Shown here: positions 11,082-21,809 of the stretch, piece by piece
How positions within the stretch are numbered: position 1 is the first letter of the stretch
Layout: every line of letters begins with the position of its first letter
Assembly (NCBI RefSeq): GCF_034702125.1
Contig: NC_085857.1
Coordinates: 55,992,714 to 56,056,713 of the forward strand
Direction of reading: 5' to 3'
Origin: Engraulis encrasicolus
Lineage: Eukaryota; Chordata; Actinopteri; Clupeiformes; Engraulidae
DNA: 64,000 bases
Notes under the pieces: model-generated
Told to the model about the DNA's origin: nothing
Seen by the model: only the letters and a program-made list of their open reading frames with translations
Databases searched by the model: none
Made by a program: the position numbers and the translations under genes

Positions 11082-11967
11082 CAGTGATGGGAAAATGAAG
11101 CTTTGTTGAAGCACGAAGCTTCAGTAGCAATTGCTTCGAGTAATGGGTCATTCATTCAGTGCTTTGAATACTCTATGATGACACCTGCTGGCAAACACGC
11201 TGAATTGCAGTTTGAACCAAAATCGCCAAATGGATGCCTGCATGGATTCTTGTGCATGAATAAAATTACTGAAAAAATGCCTTCGCCTTTACTTTGCGAG
11301 TACAAATTAACGGCGTGCATTTTAATCTGTGAAATGTGACGGATAGGCCTATGAGTCATAGCCTAATGGACATAAAATGTCTCGGTCAAAACCAATTTGC
11401 CACTTTTTGCATTGCAGTAGCCGGAGTAATATTTTATCCCACAACGGCTCATGAACATACCTAAATTACGTAAAAACCAATCTTAATTACACTTTGGTCA
11501 TATGTCCCAACCTTCTTACCTCTAACCTGAATGAAGGATAGAACTCGCGATCATTTGAATTGAAGCGCATCACTCTATCCACTAGGCTACGCCACGGCAA
11601 CACAATCCTGCAAGATGAAAAAGGGTACGACTTAAGTGTGCACAGACAAATGCAATGCCTAATGTAATGACATTTTATTTTAACTGTTCCATTTTGAAAG
11701 CCAAATTACAGTTGTCATATGGCACAATTTCCTCATTGTTCATTTTACTACGCTATCTGCACTGAATTCGGTGAATCCTTCAGCCTGAAAACCTTAAATC
11801 GCAGGCATCACTTCGGTCTAGTCGACTCGTCACGTGACTGTTGAAGCTTCAAACGTCACTAATGGAATCAAAACCAATAGTAGTGTTCCCCTTGCTTTTT
11901 TTGTTTTGATTTTTGTTTTGTTTTTTTAATACAAGCTTCGACACAGAAGTCATTGGGCATATCCCTG
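11082..11967. mobile_element. Short hAT-like unit forming the left part of the composite
   Basis: This 886-bp unit starts with the outer CAGTGATGGG end and finishes with CTTCGACACAGAAGTCATTG then GGCATATCCCTG, a close relative of the true right end (CTTCGACTCAGGAGAGTCATT..., ending CATCACTG). It has no transposase. A tRNA-like segment on the minus strand (about 11545-11600, A-box-like TAGCCTAGTGGATAG, B-box-like GAGTTCTATCC) is probably a decayed SINE. Confidence 0.6.
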
Positions 11968-11975
11968 CCTATTGG
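11968..11975 (+). other. 8-bp junction between two back-to-back hAT units
   Basis: CCTATTGG separates a right-end-like sequence (ending CCCTG at 11967) from a left-end-like one (CGGTGATAGGAAATTGAGGC, starting 11976). The spacing equals one hAT TSD. Inner ends are more degenerate than the outer ends. Confidence 0.5.
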
Positions 11976-12552
11976 CGGTGATAGGAAATTGAGGCTTTAT
12001 GCACCGGTGATGCTGTCATACCAATTGTGTTGGAAAAAAAACTCATTAATTCAGTGCTTTGAATAGGCTTACTCTATAAGAATAATAATAATAGAACGTG
12101 AAATAATTATTGCTCATTGTATGAACAATGATTTCATTTACTGTGTGAAATGTGCAGTTAATTGCTGTGTCCTGTTTGTTGAATAACCTAAACTTGGAAT
12201 AGAACGGAGAAGCATGCACTGCACGTTTTATTGTAGGCCTATCCTATTGGCCATAACCTTTAACCTTATGGATTTGACTTAGGCCTCAGTGACCACAATC
12301 TTTGCAAAATGTTTACATGCGAAAGACACTATGAACCAAGTGTGTGGAACTGTGCGTATGTGCAACAGGCAAGATGCTAAGACTGTTATATTCAGTCATA
12401 TTATAGGCCTAACCAAATAAGTTAGCCAAATGAGTTGTTGTTTACAAGTGAGACAGTGGTGGTGCTCTTAGATGATTGTGAGGAATGATGGGGAAGTGAA
12501 TGATGATGTGCTTGTGAACTGGGGTTGTGGGTGGGAGTGGATAAGATGGGAA

Positions 12553-14986
12553 TTACACATTTTTATTGAGGAAAATGATCTGTTCGACAGTGTTGGGGTT
12601 GAGCCTGTTTCTTTTTTTGGAGACTACCTCCCCGGCCTTTGAAAAAACACGCTCACATGGCACTGAGGAGGCCGGAATGCACAGTAGATTACGTGCAAGA
12701 ACATACAAATGTGGGTACACATGTTTGTGTTTAGCCCAATATAGCAGGGGGTCTTCCTGTCTACCTATATTGGGCTCTGTAAGGTAGCGGGTAGTCTCCA
12801 CCGATGCATTTGCAGTGGCACTGCGAGCACTGGCCTTCTCTTTCACCTCAGTGTCCAGCAGCTCCCACAATCCTGCAACGAGAATAGTAATGCATTAAAA
12901 TATATAATAATTATGAAAAATAACAATACAGTACTAACAACGGTCTTTACCTGATGGGTCTGCGGCTGGAGGTGCAGTCGACGTTGAAGCCTGCTCTGCA
13001 TCCACAGGTGTCCTTTGTCGAATGACTGAGGCACATTCTGAAGTCAGTTTCTTCACTGCATTATGCTGATTGCTTATGTTACAAAATGCCATGGTCTTGA
13101 ACCTGGGATCAAGCAGGGTTGCCAGTGAATGGTGCCCTGCCATCTCATAATTTTTAAGTCGTTCTGACATCTGGGTCAGCAGGTTTTGGCCCAGGTCCTT
13201 GGCCATGTCATTGGTGAGTTGGTTGACTTTTAGAGTTGTGTTGTGGCGGAGCATTTTCACGAGGGATATGATTTTAGAACCTGACACCACCTTCTCTGCG
13301 GACAGCTCCACTGTGGCTTCTTTAAGGGGAGCCAGGAGCTGAAGGCACTCAGCAATACTTTGATATTCAGTGGCACTGAGTGGCACAATATCAGTGGAGA
13401 GAGAGGCCAGGGCTGCACCCACCGGCTCCCTTTGCTCGTGGAGCCTTTCTAGCATGTCGTATGTGCTGTTCCATCTTGTCTCATTCTCCTGCATTAATTT
13501 GTGTACTGGTGCGTTCATTTGTAGTTGCAGGGCCTGAAGACGCTCCCTGCCAACTGTACTTGTTCTGAAAAAGGTTGCCACATCCCTGGCTTTGCAACGG
13601 ACTGACTCCAGGCCTGTTGTGGCCTGAATTGCCTTCCTGACCACCAAATTCAAATTATGAGCAATGCAGTGGCTGTGTCGTAGTTGCAGCATATTGCTGC
13701 ACAGCCCCATATTGGCAGCTCCGTCCGTGGTCAAGCACATCACCTTTGACTTGGAGATTCCCCATTCCTCCATGATGCTGGCTTTTGCGGCAGCAATATT
13801 TGCAGCTGTATGGCGCTGCCCAAACTTGCCCACCGTCAACAGCACAGATGCCAGCTGGTCGTCTTGGTTGACATAGTGGCATGTCAAGGCCAGGTAGGCA
13901 TCCATGTGGATGGACGTCCACATGTCCGAAGTGAAGGCCACAGCAGTAGCCTTTTCGACCTCAGCTTTGACCTTCTGCTTTTCCAAGTTAAATTTCTTTT
14001 CCACCATGGCCTTGATATTTTTTCTGGATGGGAGCACGTAAGTTGGTGCCACAAGCTTCATCAAGTCCTTGAAACTTTCAGATTCCACAACCTTAACAGA
14101 AAAGGACATTTTAACACACGCTTGAAGTACTTCCATTATGTGTGTCACAAAAAAAAGAACATTAGGTCTACCTTGAAAGGCTGTGAATCCATCACGATGA
14201 AGTTCAAAATGGCCTCATCAATTTGGGTCTTAAGGTCACCTATAACACAACAAAGAATTTTGACAGATTGCAATAAATTCGAATGAAATGAAATTACAAC
14301 ATGGTAGGTAGGCCTATACTCACTGTGGGCACCCGGTGCAGCTTGGGCACCACTGCCATGATAATTACGGAAGTGTCTCAGCATAGTAGATGTGTTGTTG
14401 TTGTAGGCCAACACCTTGTCACACACCATGCACTGGACCTGACAACACAAAAGTAGGTAACTTTAAATGACATAAAAACTGAGGGGTAGCCTTATAAGCC
14501 ATGTCATTCAAACTAGGTCCACTCACTAGATGATGCAGGGACATGAAATCAAAATAAAAACAACTCATATAACAGCTTAGCACTGTTATCCATATGCATA
14601 AATGTTTGATACAATAATGGGCTAATTAAACGGCAATCCCACATGAACAACAAGTCGGTGTGTGTGCCTAGCCTATAGGCTAAGACACGCCATCCAAGCC
14701 AAAGTAATGCCTTTGTAGGCCTATTGCACAAGAACAAAAAAACAAGGAAGAAAAAAAACACATAAGCCTAAAAAAATCGACTACACGATTATCCGTGTAG
14801 TGTTTGTCTATGTTTTAAAACTAGGGCCTACTTAAACAGCCAAACACAATACCCCTACCATGAAGGGCGAGTCAAAGCGATTATCAATAAAACAAATAAA
14901 ATACAACTATCGCACACCTCTTTAAGTGATATGAGTTTAAAGTGCTGCCACATCTCAGAGCGAGCTCTTTTAGGAGCAGGCAACAT
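12553..14986 (-). CDS. hAT-family transposase with BED zinc finger (five exons, intact)
   Basis: Cut-and-paste transposase expected to bind the element ends and catalyse excision and insertion in the nucleus. Exons on the minus strand: 14986-14918, 14438-14324, 14239-14172, 14091-12951 and 12872-12553. All introns are GT-AG (78 to 479 nt), the phases join cleanly, and the sum is 1713 nt, or 570 residues plus stop. The BED zinc finger spans exons 1-2: residues ~9-52, with SEMWQHF then CMVC and HFRNYH. The RNase-H-like core has SDMW (Asp ~140) and TTDGAANM (Asp ~207), followed by HCIAHNLNLVV. The C-terminal hATC dimerisation domain has IPASSVPCERVFSKAG; its Glu (~538) is probably the third catalytic residue. 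The ATG chosen heads the BED domain. Size and order match ZBED-like hAT transposases. The only uncertainty is the exact exon borders. Confidence 0.85.
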
Positions 14987-15296
14987 GATAAGTATTATCA
15001 CTAGGCTATTATTTTCACTACGCAAACGCAAACGACTACTCTCTCTCTCTCCGCAACACTTTGACTCAACTCCTGAACTGTCAAACCCACAAGCGCGCGC
15101 ACTGCAATGCGCGCTTTTAAACCTTTCAAAAGGTATACCAAAGCGTCATGTGAATGAGCGCTGAACGAAGCTTCAAACGTCACAAATCACGTGATCAACT
15201 GCCAACGAATCAAGCTCCGATACATTGCTTTGCTGTGCGCTGGTTCAGTTTTCTGACACACGCTTCGACTCAGGAGAGTCATTGGGAACATCACTG

Positions 15297-15304
15297 CTAA
15301 ACGC
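15297..15304 (+). repeat. Right target-site duplication of the hAT element
   Basis: CTAAACGC, identical to 11074-11081. Confidence 0.9.
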
Positions 15305-16699
15305 TTTTGGGTAGACTGGACCCAGCTACCAAAGCTTTAGTCCTGAGGCCACTGATGGTATGCAGAAGTTTGGGTTGTCATCTGTGCCTGGGTCCTCGCT
15401 GCTTTTAACGGGAGGTGTGTTGTTATATTTGTACTCGTGCACTACTGTGGACCCGTTTATCTGTAGTGAATCTTAATGAGCTGTTTTATAATCAGGTTTG
15501 CCTCTGCAGCTTGCCAAACGCTTCCGAGTAGATTCTGAACTTCTACTGAAGGTTTGGCCAGGAGGACACAGAGTGCACTGACTGCTGGTTGTGTTGATTG
15601 GCTTGTACATGGTAATGAACTACTTGTTTTCCTACATTATATGTGATGTGTATGTTAAGGCTACAAGTGCATGTTTACATGTTTACAATGTCAGACTTAT
15701 TTGTGGCTAGTGCCTAACTATCTGTGCAACTGTCTCGTTATGTGAAGTAGGCATTCCTTGTGACCACTTGAGACGCCAGGTGCCAGTTTGAGGCTGAGTC
15801 TGGTGACTGGAGGTAAATCAAAATGTTTTTGTTTTGTTCATGTGTGCTCAGCGGGAAAACATTCTAAAAGATTGAATTTGTATGTTGCTCCTAACTTCGA
15901 TGTTGTAGTTGCAAGATCTTAATAACCTTTTGTAAGAGCACTCATACGTGATTATTTTAAATTGTAAACATTTGTGATCATGCAGCTAACTGTGATTTTG
16001 TCTCAGCAGAGATGCTACTGCTGCTTTGCCTTGCCTGAATTTTATAGATCCAGTTATTGCCCTGTTTTGTTATCTTGAGTTTCTTTCTTTTAGTTTGTTA
16101 TTTTCTTATGCTTAATTGCTGCTGCTGTACAGCTTCACCACCCCATGGCCTTGGGAGGTATCGACTGCCACTATAAGTTAGTATCTAAATTGAATGCCTC
16201 CAATGGTTGGTCCCACCTAGCCTGTTTGATCTGTCTATAACCTGGGCCGTTCTCTTTGCGCACGTCCCCATATTTGTAGTGGTAAATGAACACCATAGTG
16301 TTTGCTGTGATTTATGCTTGTAGTGCTTTGAGTGTGTCAGTACCATCCATGGCCAGGTAACCGACCAACCCTTGGAGATGCTTTAGTCTAGCCCTATTGG
16401 TCATGTAATATTGGTAACCTGAGTGGCAACCTTTATTAAACCCCTTGTGTGCCTTATTTTATTTAATCAGCAGCATATTTCTGTTTTTATGTTTGTTTAT
16501 GTTTCAATAAATATTTACTTTTATGTTGACTGAAGCCTTACGTCTCTGCCTTTTTCACTCACTTGCCTGCGTGTGGGAACCCTCTTGTCAAACACATGGT
16601 CTAAGAACCATTGGTATGCAAGTATATCTGGTGGTGAAAGGCCACCAGTGGCGTAGTCGTTAAAAAAACTTTGCCAGGACCCTTTAAGACCCTCGGTTA
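15305..16699. other. No gene seen
   Basis: T-rich sequence with no coherent reading frame or clear element. An AATAAATATT motif occurs at about 16506 but no transcript could be tied to it. Confidence 0.4.
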
Positions 16700-16880
16700 C
16701 ACTTGTGTACCAAAGTGAACTATTTTTGGCCTTATTTTCAATTGGAGAGGGTGGCCATCTTGAAAAAAATGGTGGCCATCTTGGATTTTTGCTTGGACAA
16801 GGCCCTCTGCTGAAAGAGTGCATATAAGAACAAGTGTGCCAATTTTCATGCTTGCATACCAAAGTGAACTGACTTCGGCC
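16700..16880. repeat. Single unit of the GGCCATCTT repeat family
   Basis: About 1.2 units of the same family as 10305-10860: GGTGGCCATCTTG occurs twice close together, then GTGTGCCAATTTTCATGCTT. The minus-strand frame 16862-16521 is a shadow. Confidence 0.65.
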
Positions 16881-17186
16881 TTATCTGCTCTGCTAACACA
16901 TAATTCGGTACGCCTACACCCTTCACATCAATACTATCTACAATACCACCCAAAAACTTGGCCACACCAACTGTGTTAACTCCGTGCTTATTACAGAGCT
17001 ATGAGTAACCACAGCTGATGATGCGACGCACTCGGCAATCTACTTTTGTGGACTTTTGTGTCAAAAAGTTGGCTTAACTGTAGATATTGTCAAGGTACTG
17101 GCTTCACAAAACACATTCTGCAGGCCTTTCAAGAATACATGAAGGGCTTGGGACACTACGGTTTGTGTGTGGATACCCCCAACATA

Positions 17187-17940
17187 CACTGTGTGCAGAA
17201 TTATTAGGCAAACATGTTTTTTGACCATATTGTCCATTTTAATGCGTATTTACCGCCACCAACCTTTATGAACATGAAAACCTATTGGATTTAAGCATTC
17301 CAGATCATGCATATGTGTATAATAAGATGGGGTGTGATCAAAGGAGCCCAACACCCAATATCCGGTGTGCATAATTATTAGGCAACTTTGCTTTCTTCTG
17401 GGAAAATGGGCCACAAAATAGATCTAACAAACTCTAAAAAGTCTATAAACAATTTTGAAGTCTTCCAGAGGGATGTGGCTCTCTTGAAATTGGCAAGACG
17501 TTGGTCACGTTAGCACAGAAGTATCAAATGCACCGTTACAAAGTCATCAGTCTCACATGAAATGTCACGGACAAAAATTGAGAAGAATTTTAGGTGAAAC
17601 TACAAGAAAATTATTACCCTGCAGTGCTATCATATTCCAGAATGCAAACTTACATCAGGTGTCCAGAAGAACAGGTTGTTGAGCACTCAGAGACATAGCA
17701 AAGGTAAGAAGGGATGACATCAGACAACCATTTAACAAGTTAATTAAGTCAAGACTGGGTCAAGAAATACCCTAGGACAGAGTTTTTAAAGGTATTATGG
17801 ACTGGTGAAAGTGACTATTGACAGACAGGGTGGATGAGCCCATAGCTGGATCTGTGAGGGAAAAGTTTGCAACTTTCAAGAAGACAATGGTATTTATGCA
17901 GTATTCTGCTGGCATTTGAGTAGAACTCAGGAACTCATAT
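17187..17940 (+). mobile_element. Left mariner arm of an inverted pair (defective)
   Basis: Begins CACTGTGTGCAGAATTATTA directly after TA (17185-17186). About 680 bp match the inverse of 25190-25865, by eye some 85% identical. It carries decayed transposase 5' sequence: plus-strand frames contain VFQRDVALLKLARRW and FKKTMVFMQ-like segments broken by stops. Only the 5' part of a mariner-type gene is present. Confidence 0.75.
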
Positions 17941-18159
17941 GAGTGCACACTCTAAAAAGAGCTGGGTTATTACTTTGACTAAACCCCTGGGTCAATTGCT
18001 TTTCTATGAAAAATGGGTTAAATATAACCCATATTGGGTCATTTTCCGTACCCATTACCTGGGTTATTCGCTAGACCCACATCAGCACCCAGGCCCTGGG
18101 TCATTTCAACCCTGTAATAAAGTTATCTTGTCAAGATATTTGAATTTTGAATTTTACCG

Positions 18160-18248
18160 CCCGGTCGCCATTGCCAAAACGGCTACCAGTAGACTACCAA
18201 CGTCCAGAAGAAAGGACACCGGATGGCATGTGAAAGCATTGTTTCGGT
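18160..18248 (+). other. Exon-like segment 1 of a passenger transcript
   Basis: A CG-containing stretch open in one frame (including RPVAIAKTATSRLPTSRRKD) ends at a strong donor TTCG|GTAAGTGTG (junction at 18248). No upstream acceptor is obvious, so it could be a first exon. Function unknown. Confidence 0.3.
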
Positions 18249-19988
18249 AAGTGTGCGCCTTTTATTACATATAAACTTGCCATATTGCTTTTCGCGGTGT
18301 AAATATGCGTCAGCCGTGAGTTCCTGTTTGTGGCGAGTATATTAAGGCACATTTCATAGAAAGCTATACCCATTTCGAATAGGAGGAAACGGTAACTACT
18401 CTTTTAAGGGCAAGGAGCAAATGAATAAGCACTTCGTCATAACTGCAGCGGTTTGCTATCCTGTGGTGGATTTGGGAATATATTTGCTACATTTCATTGG
18501 AAAGTAGTATGTTCGTCCAGCCTTCGTCCAGGTTCTGTCAGTTACCGTAGCTAATAACCAAGACACTACGGTAAGTCATAATGTTAGCCCCTCTGGGATT
18601 CATTTGGTTGCTATTTCGCATAGCTTATAACGGCTGGTTGGCTGTCAGTGGTTGGGCAGATTCTTTTTAGGTAGAGGGCTAAGTGTGTCTACTCAACGAT
18701 AAATTGAGGTTCAGTACACAGTGAGGCGATATACTTTCTATACGGGCTGTGATACTACTAGCCTAATGTAGGACGCAACTGACACAAATCTGAGAAATTA
18801 GCTAACTATATCTAGCCGCTACCTGGCTCCACTCGACCTAGAATTCAGTTCATAACGACAGCATTTTCGTTTGGGGTCCGCAAGCTGGCATCTGGAGACT
18901 GTCTTCGGTTTCCACAAGTGTCATGTTAGTTCTACATACTGTAGGGGAGTCGACAGGCTTTCTTCGTTTTCTGTGTCAACTAGAACTAGTTTTATGAGAG
19001 CAAGTGCTTGTGTTGTGTGACTTCTCCTGACTCCTGCGATGTTCTTCCGAGCTCAGCTCACTGCGACTTGCACCTTTCACAACCCCGAACTCTGATAAAG
19101 GCAGAGGGAGGGATAGCTCGCGCATGAAATATTACCGGTATGTTAGGTGTGGTAAGTCGCATCGTGTGTTCGGGCAGCTTGCCTGTGCAAGAAAATGTTG
19201 TCGCGACAATTGTTTATTGTTTGTGTGTCAACTGGCGTTTCTTATCTCGTATGTGCTTTGCTTGCTTGGTTAGAGTCGTAGCTCTACCACAGATTCTGTA
19301 AGAGACTTATAAGGGCTGTGGCTCTACTACGTAGCTGTTTGATAAATGCGGATGAAGGCTACGCGTGGAAAACGTGTTTACATTCACCAGTCGTTGTGTT
19401 CCAAAATTACGGAGGGAATAGTTATCCAATTTCTTTCATTCACGAGCAGGGATGTGTTGCTTTGTTGACGCTACAGGGAAGTTTCCTGGTTTAAAGAAAG
19501 TTGTGGCTATAGGCAACAGCTACTTCAACAAGCTTTGCATGAAATCGTGCGTGTGTAACTTAGTTCTAGTGTGAGTGTGTGATATTGTACTCTGCAGTAT
19601 TTACGAAGAGACTGGTTGGTTTATAGTTTTGTTTATGTAAATGAAAAATGTAAAGTTGTGTGTAGTAGTGAGACAAAAGCCTTTCATACATTTATTTAAG
19701 GTTGTCTGTTGTCTGTTTGAAGGTGTGTCTGCAAAGCTCTGAAACGTTTTGTCATTTTTGTCTCTTCTGCTCTGGATAAGGTGGACTTCTCTCCTCTGAC
19801 CTGTTACCAAGACAGCTGGGTGTGTAGGAAACTGGAACTAAGTCACTGAAGAAGTAAACCGATGAAAACCGATTTGGATTGTCTGAGAGATGTAAGTCAG
19901 TGAGTTCAGGATAAATGTGTATCAACTGTATTGTAGGCTTATTACTTGAACAATAAAATCACAACAACTGCTTATTTTTCAGCTGTAG

Positions 19989-20083
19989 GACACAAGTAAG
20001 AGGAGAAGAATGCTGCTCAGCTGGGTCGGCGTCGGCCACACTACTTATTCAAGAAGCCCTTGGATATCATCGGCATGTATGAA
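19989..20083 (+). other. Exon-like segment, copy 1 of a tandemly repeated exon
   Basis: A 95-nt segment bounded by acceptor TTTCAGCTGTAG| and donor GAA|GTAAGTTT. One frame is open throughout. A copy at 21333-21424 has the same boundaries but lacks 3 nt (GTCGGCGTCGGCC versus GTCGGCGGCC), an in-frame difference. A third, diverged copy is at 20583-20661. Product unrecognised. Confidence 0.4.
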
Positions 20084-20136
20084 GTAAGTTTTTAATGTCA
20101 TGCACAACAGCAGGCGTGAATGCGCTCGCACACGCG

Positions 20137-20142
<6 letters not shown>

Positions 20143-20198
<56 letters not shown>
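20143..20198. repeat. (CA)n microsatellite
   Basis: Nearly pure CA dinucleotides; a second short tract is at 20697-20720. Confidence 0.95.
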
Positions 20199-20202
<4 letters not shown>

Positions 20203-20371
20203 ATGAGAGCTGGCCTGATATTGTTCTTTGATGCTGTGAATGTGTATGGAATGACTACTGTCTGGTGTCACTTCAGACAATTTTGCTACGGTTTACTGTA
20301 TGTTCTGTCTATCTGTCTGCCAAACTCTCTAACTTGTTGTCTGTCTTTTTGTCTTCCTCTTTGGGCACCGG

Positions 20372-20485
20372 CAGGCACAGTCATTCCGGTAGTCCGTTCC
20401 TCGATGGACGTGATGACCTGGCACCAAAACCGCTTAAAGTGTATGGAGCTGTGTCTGCATCGAGGAAAGAACGCGGCACTGAAAT
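20372..20485 (+). other. Exon-like segment between two repeated exons
   Basis: Starts after acceptor CACCGGCAG| and ends at donor GAAAT|GTGAGTG. One frame reads SGSPFLDGRDDLAPKPLKVY and stays open across the segment. A partial copy of its upstream flank recurs at 21480-21678, but there the exon is cut off. No family recognised. Confidence 0.35.
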
Positions 20486-20582
20486 GTGAGTGTATGATCC
20501 AAGAATTGTAAACATGTGTACCAGTTGTACTATATATTTCAAAGTAAAATCCCAATTACTCATAGTTCTTTTTCTGCTGTAG

Positions 20583-20661
20583 GACAAGAGGACTACTGCT
20601 CTACTGGGTCTGTGACACTACTTATCCGAGGAGTCCTCAAACATCAGGATGTAGGAAGTAA
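20583..20661 (+). other. Exon-like segment, diverged copy
   Basis: Acceptor TTCTGCTGTAG| and donor GGAA|GTAAGATC bound about 79 nt. One frame reads QEDYCSTGSVTLLIRGVLKH, which aligns with GEECCSAGSASATLLIQEAL from the 19989 copy. Conserved residues and splice sites across copies suggest a real coding exon. Confidence 0.4.
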
Positions 20662-20804
20662 GATCTTTTTATGTCATGCATAACAGCCCATGCGTGCACA
20701 CACACACACACACACACACACCACACATATGCTCATACACACATGCGGACACATGCGCATGCACAGCCCCACTCTACACCACACACAGATAAACACACAC
20801 AACC

Positions 20805-21169
20805 TTAAAGGGACACTGTGTGAGATTTTTAGTTGTTTATTTCCAGAATTCATGCTGCCCATTCACTTATGTTACCTTTTTCATTAATGCTTACCACCAC
20901 CATCAAATTCTAAGCATTCATTATGACTTGAAAAATTGCACTTTTCATACATGAAAAGGGGGATCTTCTCCATGGTCCGCCATTTTGAATTTCCAAAAAT
21001 AGCCATTTTTAGCTGCAAAAATGACTACTTGGACCATGCTAGAAAATATTTGTTTATTACTTAGTAAACTTTCATGCAAAGATCAAATTTGGCAATAGGC
21101 AGCCCAGTTTCAACGAGCAGCATAGTTGCAGTACCTTTTTTGACCATTTCCTGCACAGTGTCCCTTTAA
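20805..21169. mobile_element. 365-bp MITE with TTAA ends
   Basis: TTAAAGGGACACTGTG at the left and CACAGTGTCCCTTTAA at the right form a perfect 16-bp inverted pair including the TTAA target. No coding capacity. The same terminal style (TTAAAGGGACA) occurs in the 60374-60791 element. Confidence 0.85.
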
Positions 21170-21332
21170 AGGAAAATCCCTACTAGTTTCAACATCCAAT
21201 TACATTGTTCTCACTACCACTGGCTTGTCAGGACCCAACAACGCAGTTCAGGATAAATGTGTATGTCAGCTGTATTGTAGGCCTATTACTTTAACAATAA
21301 AATCACAATAACTGCTTATTTTTTGGCTGTAG

Positions 21333-21424
21333 GACACAAGTAAAAGGAGAAGAATGCTGTTCAGCTGGGTCGGCGGCCACACTACTTATTCAAGAAGCTC
21401 TTGGATATCATCGGCATGTATGAA
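21333..21424 (+). other. Exon-like segment, copy 2
   Basis: A 92-nt copy of 19989-20083 with the same acceptor and donor; about 430 bp around it (21243-21675) duplicate 19905-20385. See that entry. Confidence 0.4.
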
Positions 21425-21705
21425 GTAAGTTTTTTTATATCAATGCACAACAGCAGGCGTTAATGCACACACACACTCACACACACACACAATGAGGCCT
21501 GATATTGTTCTTTGGTTCTGTGAATGTGTATGGAATGCCTACTGTGTGGTGTCACTTAAGACAATTTTGCTACGGTTTACTGTATGTTCTGTCTATTTGT
21601 TTGCCAAACTCTCAAACTTGTTGTCTTTTTTTTTGTCTTCCTCTTTGGGCACCGGTAGGCACAGTCATTCCGGTGCAGTCAAGTCAGAAATAACATTTTA
21701 TATAC

Positions 21706-21710
<5 letters not shown>

Positions 21711-21795
<85 letters not shown>
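21711..21795. repeat. (GT)n microsatellite at the L2 5' boundary
   Basis: A pure GT tract followed by TATATATA and CACACACA. It abuts the truncated start of the LINE. Confidence 0.95.
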
Positions 21796-21800
<5 letters not shown>

Positions 21801-21809
21801 CACACACAC

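Larger units (their letters stand above)
11082..15296 (-). mobile_element. Complete, apparently autonomous hAT transposon (4.2 kb)
   Basis: The left end CAGTGATGGGAA and the right end, whose inverse starts CAGTGATGTTCC, lie directly against a perfect 8-bp duplication CTAAACGC (11074-11081 and 15297-15304). The interior holds a five-exon transposase gene on the minus strand with no stop or frameshift. The subterminal regions at both sides contain GAAGCTTC/CTTCGA motifs, likely transposase-binding repeats. The left ~0.9 kb looks like a second, shorter element joined end to end with the gene-bearing part (see 11968-11975). The intact TSD and intact gene suggest a fairly recent insertion. Confidence 0.9.

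Noticed and set aside
13810..14286. Plus-strand 158-residue frame
   Set aside because: Antisense shadow of the hAT transposase exons.
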